Assembly (NCBI GenBank): GCA_937884995.1
Contig: CAKZZL010000026.1
Span: 1-45,761, forward strand
Direction: 5' to 3'
Length of the DNA stretch: 45,761 bases
Source: an uncultured Clostridia bacterium
GTDB lineage: Bacteria; Bacillota; Clostridia; Oscillospirales; Acutalibacteraceae
The position numbers were made by a program, and so were the translations under genes. Below, in pieces: positions 25,933-34,657 of the stretch. The notes below the pieces were generated by a model, which saw only the letters and a list, made by a program, of their open reading frames with translations, was not told the origin of the DNA and made no database searches. Numbering within the stretch: position 1 is the first letter of the stretch; each line of letters starts with the position of its first letter.

Positions 25933-25947
25933 CAGGAGGTGGGTATA

Positions 25948-26307
25948 TTGGCAAACAATGTCGAGATTACAGTGCTTTTGGACATTTACGGACAAGTACT
26001 GACAGAAAAGCAACGCCAATATCTTGATTTTTATTATAATGATGACCTGTCTCTTGCAGAAATCGCAGAAAATGAAAATATTACAAGACAAGGTGTACGT
26101 GACTCAATAAAAAGAGCGGAAGCAATCCTTTACGATATGGAAGATAAACTCCATTTTGAAGACAGACTCAAGAAGATTGATGATGCCTTGAAAGAGATAT
26201 GCGTTTGTGCGGATGATATTGATGAGTACAATTTGTCACACAACTTATCACATGAGATTAACAGCAATACCGAAAAGATAAAGACTATTGCCGACAATCT
26301 TATATAA
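25948..26307 (+). CDS. ylxM: YlxM-family helix-turn-helix protein linked to SRP
   Basis: YlxM proteins are small sigma-like helix-turn-helix proteins encoded next to ffh; in streptococci they modulate SRP GTPase activity. The 119-residue product has TEKQRQYLDFYYNDDLSLAEIA, then the recognition-helix region ITRQGVRDSIKRAE, as in the family. I place the start at the TTG at 25948, which has AGGAGGTGGG upstream; the earlier in-frame TTG at 25912 lies inside the leader hairpin. ffh begins 14 bases after its stop with another GAGGAGG. Confidence 0.88.
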   Translation: MANNVEITVLLDIYGQVLTEKQRQYLDFYYNDDLSLAEIAENENITRQGVRDSIKRAEAILYDMEDKLHFEDRLKKIDDALKEICVCADDIDEYNLSHNLSHEINSNTEKIKTIADNLI

Positions 26308-26321
26308 GAGGAGGTGGGCTT

Positions 26322-27686
26322 ATGGCATTTGAAGGCTTATCCAACCGATTGGAGGACGCCTTTAAGAGACTAAAAAGTAAAGGCAGCTTAAATGAAAATG
26401 ATGTAAAAGAGGCTATGCGTGAAGTCCGCCTTGCACTTTTGGAAGCAGATGTTAACTATAAAGTTGCAAAAGACTTTACAAATAAAGTAACTGAGAGAGC
26501 AATCGGTGCTCATGTAATGGAAAGCCTGACTCCCGCTCAGATGGTTATAAAAATAGTTAATGAAGAGCTTACCGACCTTATGGGAGGTACACAAAGCAGA
26601 ATTGCTTATGCTGCGCATCCTCCGACAATTGTTATGATGTGCGGACTCCAGGGATCAGGTAAGACAACACATTGCGCAAAAATCGCACGCAAATTAAAAA
26701 ATGAAAATCACAGACCTTTGCTCGTTGCCTGCGATATTTACAGGCCTGCTGCAATCAAGCAGTTGCAGGTGGTAGGCGAGCAGGTGGATGTGCCTGTCTT
26801 TGAAATGGGTCAGACAGACCCGGTGCTTACTGCCAAAGAAGCTGTGAAGCTCGCTAAAGACAAAGGCTATGATTATGTCTTTATTGATACGGCAGGACGA
26901 CTTCATATAGATACCGAACTTATGGAAGAGCTCAAGAGAATCAAGAGCGAGGTTCATCCTCATGAGATTCTTCTTGTAGTTGATGCCATGACAGGTCAGG
27001 ATGCTGTAACTGTTGCGGGCACATTCAATGATGAACTCGGTATTGACGGTATTGTCCTTACAAAGATGGATGGCGATACACGAGGCGGTGCAGCCCTTTC
27101 AGCCAGAGCCGTAACAGGAAAGCCAATTAAGTTTGTAGGTACCGGAGAAAAACTCGATGAACTTGATGATTTCCATCCCGACAGAATGGCATCAAGAATT
27201 CTGGGCATGGGTGATGTGCTTTCTCTTATTGAAAAAGCCGAAACAGCACTTGATGAGAAAAAAGCAGCTCAGCTTGAAGAAAAACTCAGGAAAAACAAAT
27301 TTGACCTGGAAGATCTTCTTGACCAGATGGAACAGGTCAAGAAAATGGGCTCAATGAAGAGTATACTCGGTATGCTTCCGGGTGTAAGCAAGAAACTTAA
27401 AGACGTCGATATGGATGATGGCGATAAACAGCTTGAAAAGATGAAGGCAATCATTCAATCGATGACAATAAAGGAAAGAAAAAATCCTGACATTATCAAT
27501 CCTTCCCGTAAGAGAAGAATAGCAGCCGGATGCGGTATGCAGGTTGAAGATGTCAACAGACTCTTAAATCAGTTCCGCCAGATGCAAAAGATGATGAAAC
27601 AGCTCAATTCCAAAGGAAACCGTCGTATGATGAAACGTATGGGCGGATACGGCGGAATGGGAGGTATGGGCGGATTCCCGATGTAA
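26322..27686 (+). CDS. ffh: Signal recognition particle protein Ffh
   Basis: Ffh binds signal peptides and 4.5S RNA and delivers ribosomes to FtsY at the membrane. The 454-residue protein has an N domain, a G domain with GLQGSGKTTHCAK, DTAGRLHID and TKMDGDTRGG, and a Met-rich M domain with the RNA-binding NPSRKRRIAAGCG and MMKRMGGYGGMGG at the end. The SRP RNA gene is not in this window. Typical length and order. Confidence 0.97.
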   Translation: MAFEGLSNRLEDAFKRLKSKGSLNENDVKEAMREVRLALLEADVNYKVAKDFTNKVTERAIGAHVMESLTPAQMVIKIVNEELTDLMGGTQSRIAYAAHPPTIVMMCGLQGSGKTTHCAKIARKLKNENHRPLLVACDIYRPAAIKQLQVVGEQVDVPVFEMGQTDPVLTAKEAVKLAKDKGYDYVFIDTAGRLHIDTELMEELKRIKSEVHPHEILLVVDAMTGQDAVTVAGTFNDELGIDGIVLTKMDGDTRGGAALSARAVTGKPIKFVGTGEKLDELDDFHPDRMASRILGMGDVLSLIEKAETALDEKKAAQLEEKLRKNKFDLEDLLDQMEQVKKMGSMKSILGMLPGVSKKLKDVDMDDGDKQLEKMKAIIQSMTIKERKNPDIINPSRKRRIAAGCGMQVEDVNRLLNQFRQMQKMMKQLNSKGNRRMMKRMGGYGGMGGMGGFPM

Positions 27687-27741
27687 TCAAGCACATAGTG
27701 TTTAATTAATATTATTAATATTTTTATTGGAGGAAATAAAA

Positions 27742-27987
27742 ATGGCAGTAAAAATCAGACTTCACAGAATGGGCGCTAAAGGTGCTCCTTACTACAGAGT
27801 TGTAGTTGCAGATTCCCGTTATCCAAGAGACGGCAGATTCATCGAAGAAATCGGTTCATATGATCCGATGAAAGATCCTGCTGAAATCAAGATTGATATC
27901 GAGAAAGCACAGAAGTGGATTAAAAACGGTGCTCAGCCAACCGATACAGTCAAAGCTCTTCTTAAGAAAAGCGAAGCTGCTGAATAA
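27742..27987 (+). CDS. rpsP: 30S ribosomal protein bS16
   Basis: bS16 is a primary 16S rRNA-binding protein of the small subunit. The 81-residue product starts MAVKIRLHRMGAKGAPYYR and contains VVADSRYPRDGRFIEEIG and YDP, the family signature. The ATG at 27742 is preceded by TTGGAGGAAAT. It opens the rpsP-khpA-rimM-trmD group. Confidence 0.97.
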   Translation: MAVKIRLHRMGAKGAPYYRVVVADSRYPRDGRFIEEIGSYDPMKDPAEIKIDIEKAQKWIKNGAQPTDTVKALLKKSEAAE

Positions 27988-28000
27988 GAGGTAAGCGCTA

Positions 28001-28234
28001 ATGGAAGAACTTCTTGTAACAATAGTTAGGGGACTTGTTGAAAATCCCGATGCAGTTAAGGTTACCGCTGACGAGCCTGATGACCGCGGCATAACAGTAT
28101 ATCATCTTCATGTTGCAGCTGACGATATGGGACGTGTTATCGGAAAACAGGGAAGAATAGCTAAAGCTATCCGTGTCCTTGCTAAAGCCGGTGCAACCCG
28201 CAAAGGCGAAAACGTAAAGGTAGAAATAGACTGA
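28001..28234 (+). CDS. khpA: KH-domain RNA-binding protein KhpA
   Basis: KhpA is a small single-KH RNA-binding protein that pairs with KhpB and affects division and RNA stability in Gram-positives. The 77-residue protein has the GxxG loop in RVIGKQGRIAKAIRVLAKA. It lies 13 bases after rpsP with a GAGGT site, the conserved place for this gene. Confidence 0.93.
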   Translation: MEELLVTIVRGLVENPDAVKVTADEPDDRGITVYHLHVAADDMGRVIGKQGRIAKAIRVLAKAGATRKGENVKVEID

Positions 28235-28241
28235 AAAAAGG

Positions 28242-28268
28242 TGGCAGGCTGATAAAGTCTGCCATTTT
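28242..28268 (+). terminator. Hairpin between khpA and rimM, possible attenuator
   Basis: TGGCAGGCT pairs with AGTCTGCCA (one G-U) across a five-base loop and is followed by TTTT. It lies inside the operon, where it could reduce transcription from the ribosomal protein gene into rimM-trmD or act as an RNA-processing site. Confidence 0.55.
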
Positions 28269-28280
28269 AACGGTATAACC

Positions 28281-28796
28281 ATGATTAAAGACTATTTGGA
28301 ACTCGGACAGGTTGTCTCAACACACGGGATAAGGGGCGAGATGCGTTTTAACCCATGGTGTGACTCGGCTGAGTTTGTCACTAAATTTAAGACTGTATAT
28401 ATGGACCCTGACGAAAATTCCGCAGTTAAGGTCCTGTCTTCACGTGTACATGGAAATATTGCTTTGCTCATGCTTGAAAATGTAGACAGCATTGAAAAGG
28501 CACAGGAGTTGAAGAACAAGGTTCTGTATATTAAAAGATCCGATGCAAAACTCCCTGAGGGAACCTGGTTTGTGCAGGAGCTTATAGGCTGCAAAGTAAT
28601 TGATGCGGATACCGGACATGAATATGGTGTCCTTAAAGATGTAAGCAAAACAGGGGCAAATGATGTCTGGCATATAAAGACAAAGAAAAATACTGTTTTG
28701 ATACCGGCAGTTAAAGAGTTTATTAAAGAGACAGATGTCGCAGCCGGCCTTATAAAGATAAAACCGATAAAAGGGTTCTTTGATGATGAAGATTAA
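28281..28796 (+). CDS. rimM: Ribosome maturation factor RimM
   Basis: RimM binds uS19 and aids maturation of the 30S head. The 171-residue protein has the N-terminal beta-barrel motif GQVVSTHGIRGEMRF and a C-terminal PRC barrel with ELIGCKVIDADTGHEYGVL and VLIPAVKEFIKE. It begins 12 bases after the internal hairpin and has no strong ribosome binding site. Its end overlaps trmD. Confidence 0.94.
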   Translation: MIKDYLELGQVVSTHGIRGEMRFNPWCDSAEFVTKFKTVYMDPDENSAVKVLSSRVHGNIALLMLENVDSIEKAQELKNKVLYIKRSDAKLPEGTWFVQELIGCKVIDADTGHEYGVLKDVSKTGANDVWHIKTKKNTVLIPAVKEFIKETDVAAGLIKIKPIKGFFDDED

Positions 28797-29526
28797 CATA
28801 ATGACATTGTTTCCGCAGATGTGCGAATCGGTTCTTTCCGAGAGCATAATCGGCAGAGCAAGAGCAAACGGCTATATAGAGATAGAGTGTATCAATATAC
28901 GCGACTATACACTTGATAAACACAACAGAGTGGATGACGCACCTTACGGTGGCGGCATGGGTATGCTTATGCAGACTCAGCCCATATGCGATTGCTATAA
29001 ATCAATATGCGAAAAGGAAGGCAAAAGTCATCTTATATATCTTTCACCATGCGGTGAACTTTTAACTCAGGAAAAAGTAAAGAAACTCAGCACTCTTGAT
29101 AACATAACTCTGCTTTGCGGACATTATGAAGGTATAGATCAGAGAGTTATTGACAATATCGTCGATGAACAGATATCAATAGGAGATTATGTGCTCACGG
29201 GCGGAGAACTTCCTGCACTTGTTTTAAGCGACGCTATAGCAAGAATGATACCCGGAGTGCTTCCGAACGATGAGGCAAAAGAACTGGAAAGTCATTACAA
29301 CGGGCTTTTGGAATATCCGCAATATACAAGACCGTATGACTTTAACGGAGACAAAGTGCCCGAAATACTTATCTCGGGACATCATGAAAATATAGACAAA
29401 TGGCGCAGAGAACAATCTCTGCTTATGACAGCAAAACTCAGACCGGATATGCTTAAAAAGGCTGACCTTTCAGAAGAAGATAAAAAAATACTGAAAGACA
29501 ACGGATATACAGAATATACAGACTGA
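28783..29526 (+). CDS. trmD: tRNA (guanine-37 N1)-methyltransferase
   Basis: TrmD methylates G37 next to the anticodon and prevents frameshifting. The 247-residue SPOUT protein has DDAPYGGGMGMLM, LLCGHYEGIDQRVID and the knot-forming SIGDYVLTGGELPALVL. ATG codons at 28783 and 28786 are both plausible after AAGGG; the gene overlaps rimM by 14 bases. The usual next gene, rplS, is not here. Confidence 0.96.
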   Translation: MMKINIMTLFPQMCESVLSESIIGRARANGYIEIECINIRDYTLDKHNRVDDAPYGGGMGMLMQTQPICDCYKSICEKEGKSHLIYLSPCGELLTQEKVKKLSTLDNITLLCGHYEGIDQRVIDNIVDEQISIGDYVLTGGELPALVLSDAIARMIPGVLPNDEAKELESHYNGLLEYPQYTRPYDFNGDKVPEILISGHHENIDKWRREQSLLMTAKLRPDMLKKADLSEEDKKILKDNGYTEYTD

Positions 29527-29539
29527 AACAGGAGAAAAA

Positions 29540-30529
29540 ATGACAATTCGCAAATCAACAAAATTTAAGATAGCAATTATCGCATTGTCACTTCTTTTAG
29601 TGGCATCTGCCGTTTTGTCTGTTTTTCTTCTTAGAAGAATGAAAATACAGGAAAACAATATTGCCATTCTCCATGAAAAAGTCAGTCAGGGAGAAGTATG
29701 GAGTTCTGAACTTGATGATCAGTTCTTCGAAAATTATTCACTCCATGACCAGGTTTCAAGACAAAATGAAGAAAAAGAGTCATACGATAAAAGAATCAGC
29801 GAAGAGGAAAGCTCATTTGCTGAAGAAATAAGCAGCCTTAAAGGAAGAGTTGATTTACTTAACGGCATGCTTAAGGCAAACGGGATTGAACTGCCTGATA
29901 ACCATCAGACTGTATATCTGACATTTGATGACGGGCCGTCCGTAAACACACCGAAGATACTTGACATACTTGACAGCTATAACGTGAAGGCAACTTTTTT
30001 CGTTATAAACGGAAGCAAGAACGGCTATATGAAAGACATAGTAAACAGGGGACATACGATAGCATTACACTCATATACACATAACTACTCGAAGGTATAT
30101 AAGTCAGATGAAGCATATTTTGATGACTTGAACAAAATACATGATGTCGTATATGAGCAAACCGGAGTGGATGCCAGAATCATACGTTTCCCGGGCGGAG
30201 CCAGCAATACAGTAAGCAAAAACTATTCAAAGGGAATTATGACAAGGCTTACAAGCGAAGTTGAAAAGCGGGGCTTTGTATACTTCGACTGGAATGTTAC
30301 AAACGGGGATGCAACAGGTGAAAAATCCACTGTTGAAAAGCAACTGAATTATGTATCTCAATACCCGAAAAAGTCAAAAACAATAGTGGTTTTAATGCAT
30401 GATACTGCAGCAAAAAACGTGACAGTCGAGGCCCTTCCGCAGATTATTGAATATTACCAAAGCCAGGGCATGAATTTTGGCGTAATTACTCAAAATACGC
30501 CCGCAATTCACCAAAATGTCAACAATTAA
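29540..30529 (+). CDS. Membrane-anchored polysaccharide deacetylase (NodB domain)
   Basis: A predicted extracytoplasmic metal-dependent deacetylase, likely acting on N-acetylated sugars of peptidoglycan or another polysaccharide. The 329-residue protein has an N-terminal membrane helix (about 11-31), a coiled-coil stalk (about 36-115) and a CE4 domain with motif 1 TFDDGP, motif 2 HSYTH, motif 3 RFPGG, motif 4 around DWNVTNGD, and motif 5 VLMHD, so the catalytic residues appear intact. It follows trmD by 13 bases with an AGGAG site and may share its transcript. Confidence 0.9.
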   Translation: MTIRKSTKFKIAIIALSLLLVASAVLSVFLLRRMKIQENNIAILHEKVSQGEVWSSELDDQFFENYSLHDQVSRQNEEKESYDKRISEEESSFAEEISSLKGRVDLLNGMLKANGIELPDNHQTVYLTFDDGPSVNTPKILDILDSYNVKATFFVINGSKNGYMKDIVNRGHTIALHSYTHNYSKVYKSDEAYFDDLNKIHDVVYEQTGVDARIIRFPGGASNTVSKNYSKGIMTRLTSEVEKRGFVYFDWNVTNGDATGEKSTVEKQLNYVSQYPKKSKTIVVLMHDTAAKNVTVEALPQIIEYYQSQGMNFGVITQNTPAIHQNVNN

Positions 30530-30644
30530 TGTGAAAAGTATCTAAAAAAAAGAGCATTTTCTTGTCAAAATACACAAAGTCATATCTTTATGTTTTTATA
30601 TTTTTGGCTTTTCATCCGAAAATAATTTTATGACTTCATTTTCG

Positions 30645-30672
30645 TTGAAATAAAAAATCTTTGTGATATAAT
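30645..30672 (+). promoter_or_regulatory. Promoter of the HPr gene
   Basis: TTGAAA (30645-30650) and TATAAT (30667-30672) are 16 bases apart, with an extended -10 TGTG. Just upstream an inverted repeat CGAAAAT...ATTTTCG (30617-30644) might be an operator or a weak terminator of the deacetylase gene. Confidence 0.6.
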
Positions 30673-30733
30673 TATTAACAGATAAAAATGTATGAAATCT
30701 TTAATATAAATTCGATTTAGGAGACTGTTAATT

Positions 30734-30997
30734 ATGTATTCAAAAGACGTAAAAGTTAAAAATCAGGTTGGTTTGCATGCTCGTCCGGCAACATTCTTTA
30801 TTCAGAAGGCAAATGAATTCAAATCATCTATTTGGGTGGAAAAAGAGGACAGAAGAGTAAATGCAAAGAGTCTTTTGGGTGTTTTATCACTCGGCATTAT
30901 GGGTGGAACAACAATTCGTATTCTCGCAGGTGGTCCTGATGAAGAACAGGCAGTTGATGAACTCGTAAAGCTTGTTGACAGCGGATTCGCTGACTAA
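30734..30997 (+). CDS. ptsH: Phosphocarrier protein HPr
   Basis: HPr passes phosphate from enzyme I to sugar-specific PTS proteins and, phosphorylated on Ser46, acts with CcpA in catabolite repression. The 87-residue protein has the active-site GLHARPAT with the phosphorylated His and the KSLLGVLSLGI segment containing the regulatory Ser, so it is HPr rather than Crh. It stands alone, without ptsI, between its own promoter and a terminator. Confidence 0.93.
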   Translation: MYSKDVKVKNQVGLHARPATFFIQKANEFKSSIWVEKEDRRVNAKSLLGVLSLGIMGGTTIRILAGGPDEEQAVDELVKLVDSGFAD

Positions 30998-31009
30998 TTT
31001 TAAGCATTG

Positions 31010-31036
31010 GGCACATCGTTTATGCGATGTGCCTTT
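31010..31036 (+). terminator. Terminator after the HPr gene
   Basis: GGCACATCG (31010-31018) pairs perfectly with CGATGTGCC (31025-31033) around a six-base loop, followed by TTTATTTCTTTTT. Confidence 0.85.
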
Positions 31037-31060
31037 ATTTCTTTTTAGGGGGTGACACGA

Positions 31061-32890
31061 TTGAATAAGAACATGAAAGCACTCAGAGAAAAAGCTATGA
31101 AACTGCCTTTGACTCCGGGTATATATATTATGAAAAACAAAGGCCATGAGATAATATATATCGGGAAGGCCAAAAAACTTAAAAACCGTGTCAGCCAATA
31201 TTTCGGATCACAAAGCAATCATCCTCCTAAGGTTATAAAAATGATTGAAAATGTTGATGATTTTGACTATATACTTTGCGATTCTGAGTTTGAAGCATTA
31301 GTACTTGAAGCCAGCCTTATCAAACAAAATCAGCCAAAATACAATATATTGCTCAAAGACGACAAAGGCTACAGCTATATACGAGTAAGCAATGATGAGT
31401 ATCCAACTATATCCGCAGTATTGCAAAAGAAAGATGACGGTGCAGAATATATAGGACCATATACAAGTTTCTATACCATAAGGCAATCTGTGGATGAGGC
31501 AAATAAGATATTCAGGCTTCCCCAGTGCGGTAAGTCTTTCCCTGCTGATTTTGGAAAAGGAAGACCATGCCTTAACTATCATATAGACAGGTGCATGGGA
31601 GTGTGCAGCGGAAGAATAAGTAAAGAAAGATATCTTGATGCTTTTAATGATGCCTTATCATTTTTAAATGGGGACAGTAATAAGGTCATAAAGTCATTGA
31701 CAGAGAAGATGAACAAAGCGTCAGACAATATGCAATTTGAAATTGCGGCATCTTACAGGGACAAGATAAAAGCAATTAACAATATGCAGGCAAAACAAAA
31801 AGTTATAAGCAAAGACAATCTTTCGAAAGATGTGTTTGCGTTTGCCTCTATAGATAATGATATTTGCGCTGCAGTGCTGAGATTCGACAAAGGGAGGCTT
31901 ACAGACAGCGAACACTTCTTCTTTGATGGTGAAATCGATGAGCAGATGAGAAGAGATTTCCTCCTTCAGTACTACTCATTGAGAAATTCAGTGCCTGATA
32001 AACTGATCCTTGACGGAAAATGCGATGATATGGACCTCGTTTCGCAATATCTGAGCGATATGCGCAAGAAAAAGACCGAGATCGTTATTCCTCAAAGAGG
32101 CGAGGGCCTTAAGCTCGTTAATATGTGCCTTGAAAATGCTTTTGAAAAGATCGGACAAAAGAAGGGCAGACTCGGACATCAGGCAAGAGCGCTTGACGAC
32201 CTTAAAGAACTTCTTGGCCTTGAAAATCCGCCGAGATATATAGAATCATATGATATATCACATACTGCGGGAGCAGATAATGTGGCAGGTATGATAGTCT
32301 TTAAGGATGGAAAGGCATATAAAAAGGGATACCGTACCTTTATTATCAAATCATTTACGGGTCAGGATGATTATGGCTCGATGAGGGAAGTCCTGACAAG
32401 AAGATTTAATGAATATAAATCAGGAAGCAAGGATGAGTCTTTCGGTCGCCTTCCCGATCTTATACTTCTGGACGGAGGAATCGGGCAGGTAAATGCCGTA
32501 AAGGAAGTATTAAAGGCTTTGGATATTGACGTGCCCCTTTTCGGAATGGTCAAGGATTCAAAACACAAAACACGTGCCATAAGTTCAGACGGCGGAGAGA
32601 TTGCAATAAATTCAAACAGAGCTGTTTTCAGCCTTGTTTCATCTATACAAGATGAAGTACACAGATTCTCAATAGGCTTTCACCATAAGAAACATACAAG
32701 CAGGGGACTTAGTTCATCTTTGCAGCAGATTGAAGGGATAGGACCCAAGAAAGCAAAAATCCTTTTTAATCAATTCAGGACCATTAAGGCGATTAAGGAA
32801 GCATCTGTTGATGAACTTGAAAATATTAATGGAATAAGTAAAGCGGATGCTCAAAATATATATTCTTTCTACAGAGGAGAAAATTCATGA
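31061..32890 (+). CDS. uvrC: Excinuclease ABC subunit UvrC
   Basis: UvrC makes both incisions beside DNA lesions after UvrAB recognition. The 609-residue protein has a GIY-YIG domain (LPLTPGIYIMKN...IIYIGKAKKLKNRV), a Cys region (CGKSFPADFGKGRPCLNYHIDRCMGVC read in parts), a UVR motif (MQFEIAASYRDKI), an RNase H-like domain (ESYDISHTAGADNVAGM, LILLDGGIGQVN) and helix-hairpin-helix repeats at the end. The TTG at 31061 is seven bases after AGGGGGTG and is my choice; GTG 31052 overlaps that site. Confidence 0.95.
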   Translation: MNKNMKALREKAMKLPLTPGIYIMKNKGHEIIYIGKAKKLKNRVSQYFGSQSNHPPKVIKMIENVDDFDYILCDSEFEALVLEASLIKQNQPKYNILLKDDKGYSYIRVSNDEYPTISAVLQKKDDGAEYIGPYTSFYTIRQSVDEANKIFRLPQCGKSFPADFGKGRPCLNYHIDRCMGVCSGRISKERYLDAFNDALSFLNGDSNKVIKSLTEKMNKASDNMQFEIAASYRDKIKAINNMQAKQKVISKDNLSKDVFAFASIDNDICAAVLRFDKGRLTDSEHFFFDGEIDEQMRRDFLLQYYSLRNSVPDKLILDGKCDDMDLVSQYLSDMRKKKTEIVIPQRGEGLKLVNMCLENAFEKIGQKKGRLGHQARALDDLKELLGLENPPRYIESYDISHTAGADNVAGMIVFKDGKAYKKGYRTFIIKSFTGQDDYGSMREVLTRRFNEYKSGSKDESFGRLPDLILLDGGIGQVNAVKEVLKALDIDVPLFGMVKDSKHKTRAISSDGGEIAINSNRAVFSLVSSIQDEVHRFSIGFHHKKHTSRGLSSSLQQIEGIGPKKAKILFNQFRTIKAIKEASVDELENINGISKADAQNIYSFYRGENS

Positions 32891-33543
32891 TAAAAACAGT
32901 AATATTTGACCTGGACGGAACCCTCTTAAATACACTTGAAGATTTGACCGACAGCTTAAACTACACTTTGAGGGAATTTAATTTCCCGCAGCTTCAAATA
33001 TCAGAAGTTAGAAAAATTGTGGGTAACGGCATAAGACTTATGATTCAAAGGGCAGTGCCTGAAGAAACAGATGAGAAAACAATTGATGACTGCTTTGATG
33101 TCTTTTGTGATTACTATAAGGATCATATGGCAGATAAAACCAGACCATATGATCATGTGACTCAGCTTCTTTGTCTGCTGAAAAAAGAAGGATTCAAAAC
33201 TGCAGTCGTAAGCAATAAGGATGAATTTGCCGCCAAGCAATTATGCAGAGAACTCTTTTCTGACAGCGTTGATATAACGGTAGGTTCCAACAGCGAGAGA
33301 AGAAACAAACCATATCCGGATAATGTTGACTATGCGTTGGAACAGCTCTCTTCCCGAAAGGATGAGGCAGTATTTGTGGGTGACTCTGAGGTAGACATAG
33401 AAACGGCAAAAAATGCCAAGCTTTTTGCAATTGGTGTTTTGTGGGGATTCAGAGACAAAGATGTGGTAGAGAAAAGCGGTGCGGACTATATTGTGGAAAA
33501 TGTTGATCAATTAAAAGAATATTTGCTGAAAAACAAGGGATGA
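32887..33543 (+). CDS. HAD-family phosphatase, phosphoglycolate phosphatase-like
   Basis: The 218-residue HAD hydrolase has the nucleophile motif FDLDGTLLNT at the N-terminus, a cap domain of helices, motif II VVSNKD, and motif IV FVGDSEVDIETAKNA. The arrangement resembles Gph phosphoglycolate phosphatase, which clears a product of DNA 3'-end repair. That would suit its four-base overlap with uvrC, but substrate cannot be read from sequence. Confidence 0.85.
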   Translation: MIKTVIFDLDGTLLNTLEDLTDSLNYTLREFNFPQLQISEVRKIVGNGIRLMIQRAVPEETDEKTIDDCFDVFCDYYKDHMADKTRPYDHVTQLLCLLKKEGFKTAVVSNKDEFAAKQLCRELFSDSVDITVGSNSERRNKPYPDNVDYALEQLSSRKDEAVFVGDSEVDIETAKNAKLFAIGVLWGFRDKDVVEKSGADYIVENVDQLKEYLLKNKG

Positions 33544-33556
33544 AACTGCCCCAAAC

Positions 33557-33588
33557 TTGACAAAAGACAGTAAAAAATGTAATATAAT
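33557..33588 (+). promoter_or_regulatory. Promoter of rsmD-coaD
   Basis: TTGACA (33557-33562) is followed after 17 bases by TAATAT (33580-33585); a better TATAAT at 33583-33588 is 20 bases away. One of these likely starts the rsmD transcript. Confidence 0.5.
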
Positions 33589-33620
33589 ACAATGTATATT
33601 TGTTGTTTTGGAGCAATTAT

Positions 33621-34160
33621 ATGAGAGTTATCAGTGGTGAGGCAAGAGGCAGGCGCCTTATTACACTTGAAGATATGGATGTAAGGCCTACGACCGATAA
33701 GGTTAAGGAGAGCATATTTAATATCATCCAGTTCGATATAGAAGGTTCCAACGTGCTTGATTTGTTTTCCGGATCCGGACAGCTTGGTATTGAGGCCCTC
33801 AGCCGCGGAGCAAAGCATTGCACATTTATAGATCAGTCAAAAAGATCATTGGACATAACCAAAAAGAATATAGCTGCTTGTTCATTTGAACAGCGCTCCG
33901 GCGTATATAAGGAAGATGCTCTTGACTTTCTTGAGAAGACTCACGAGATATTTGATATAGCGCTTCTGGACCCGCCATACAGGCAGGGACTCATAAGAAA
34001 AGCACTTCCTGAATTAACAAAGAAAATGTCAAAAAACGGCATAATAATATGTGAACTATCTGCAGAAGAGGATCTGACTCAAACTGTAAATGACTTTTCA
34101 ATCAGCAGAGAATATAAATATGGAAAGATAAAAATACTTGTATATAAGAGGAATAACTGA
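33621..34160 (+). CDS. rsmD: 16S rRNA (guanine-966 N2)-methyltransferase RsmD
   Basis: RsmD methylates G966 in the 30S subunit. The 179-residue Rossmann methyltransferase begins MRVISGEARGRRL, has the RPTTDKVKESIFN segment, the SAM-binding VLDLFSGSGQLGIEALSRGA and the catalytic LLDPPY motif. The ATG at 33621 follows a GGAG at good spacing. It is coupled to coaD five bases downstream, the usual pair in Firmicutes. Confidence 0.95.
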   Translation: MRVISGEARGRRLITLEDMDVRPTTDKVKESIFNIIQFDIEGSNVLDLFSGSGQLGIEALSRGAKHCTFIDQSKRSLDITKKNIAACSFEQRSGVYKEDALDFLEKTHEIFDIALLDPPYRQGLIRKALPELTKKMSKNGIIICELSAEEDLTQTVNDFSISREYKYGKIKILVYKRNN

Positions 34161-34165
34161 AGAAA

Positions 34166-34657
34166 ATGAAGACAGTTATATGCCCGGGTTCATTTGACCC
34201 GATTACAAACGGACATCTTAACATCATTGAAAGAAGTTCAGCACTTTTTGATAATGTAATTGTTGCAGTCTTATATAATCCCGCAAAACAAAATTTCTGC
34301 TTTTCACCTGAAGAGAGGGCAGAGCTGATAAGAAGATGCACAAAGCATTTGCCCAATGTTAAGGTTGAAGTTGACAGCGGACTGCTTGCGGAATTTGCAA
34401 GAAGACATGATGCAGTTGCTGTTGTAAAAGGACTTCGCGCCATGTCCGACTTTGAATATGAATTCCAGCAGGCTCAGCTTAACAAAAAGCTCAACAATAA
34501 TCTGGAAACAATATTCATAACAACAAAAAGCGAGAACACATATTTGAGTTCCAGCGTTGTAAAGCAAATTTGCGAACTTGGAGGGGACATAAGTGACTTT
34601 GTTCCTGAGGAGGTTCGTGATGATATAGTCAAAAGAATTAAAAGAGGTGTTAACTAA
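34166..34657 (+). CDS. coaD: Phosphopantetheine adenylyltransferase
   Basis: CoaD transfers AMP from ATP to 4'-phosphopantetheine, making dephospho-CoA. The 163-residue protein has CPGSFDPITNGHLNIIERS, with the TNGH nucleotide-binding motif, VVKGLRAMSDFEYEFQ, and the C-terminal ENTYLSSSVVKQ. Length and order are standard. Its stop shares a base with the next start (TAATG). Confidence 0.96.
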   Translation: MKTVICPGSFDPITNGHLNIIERSSALFDNVIVAVLYNPAKQNFCFSPEERAELIRRCTKHLPNVKVEVDSGLLAEFARRHDAVAVVKGLRAMSDFEYEFQQAQLNKKLNNNLETIFITTKSENTYLSSSVVKQICELGGDISDFVPEEVRDDIVKRIKRGVN

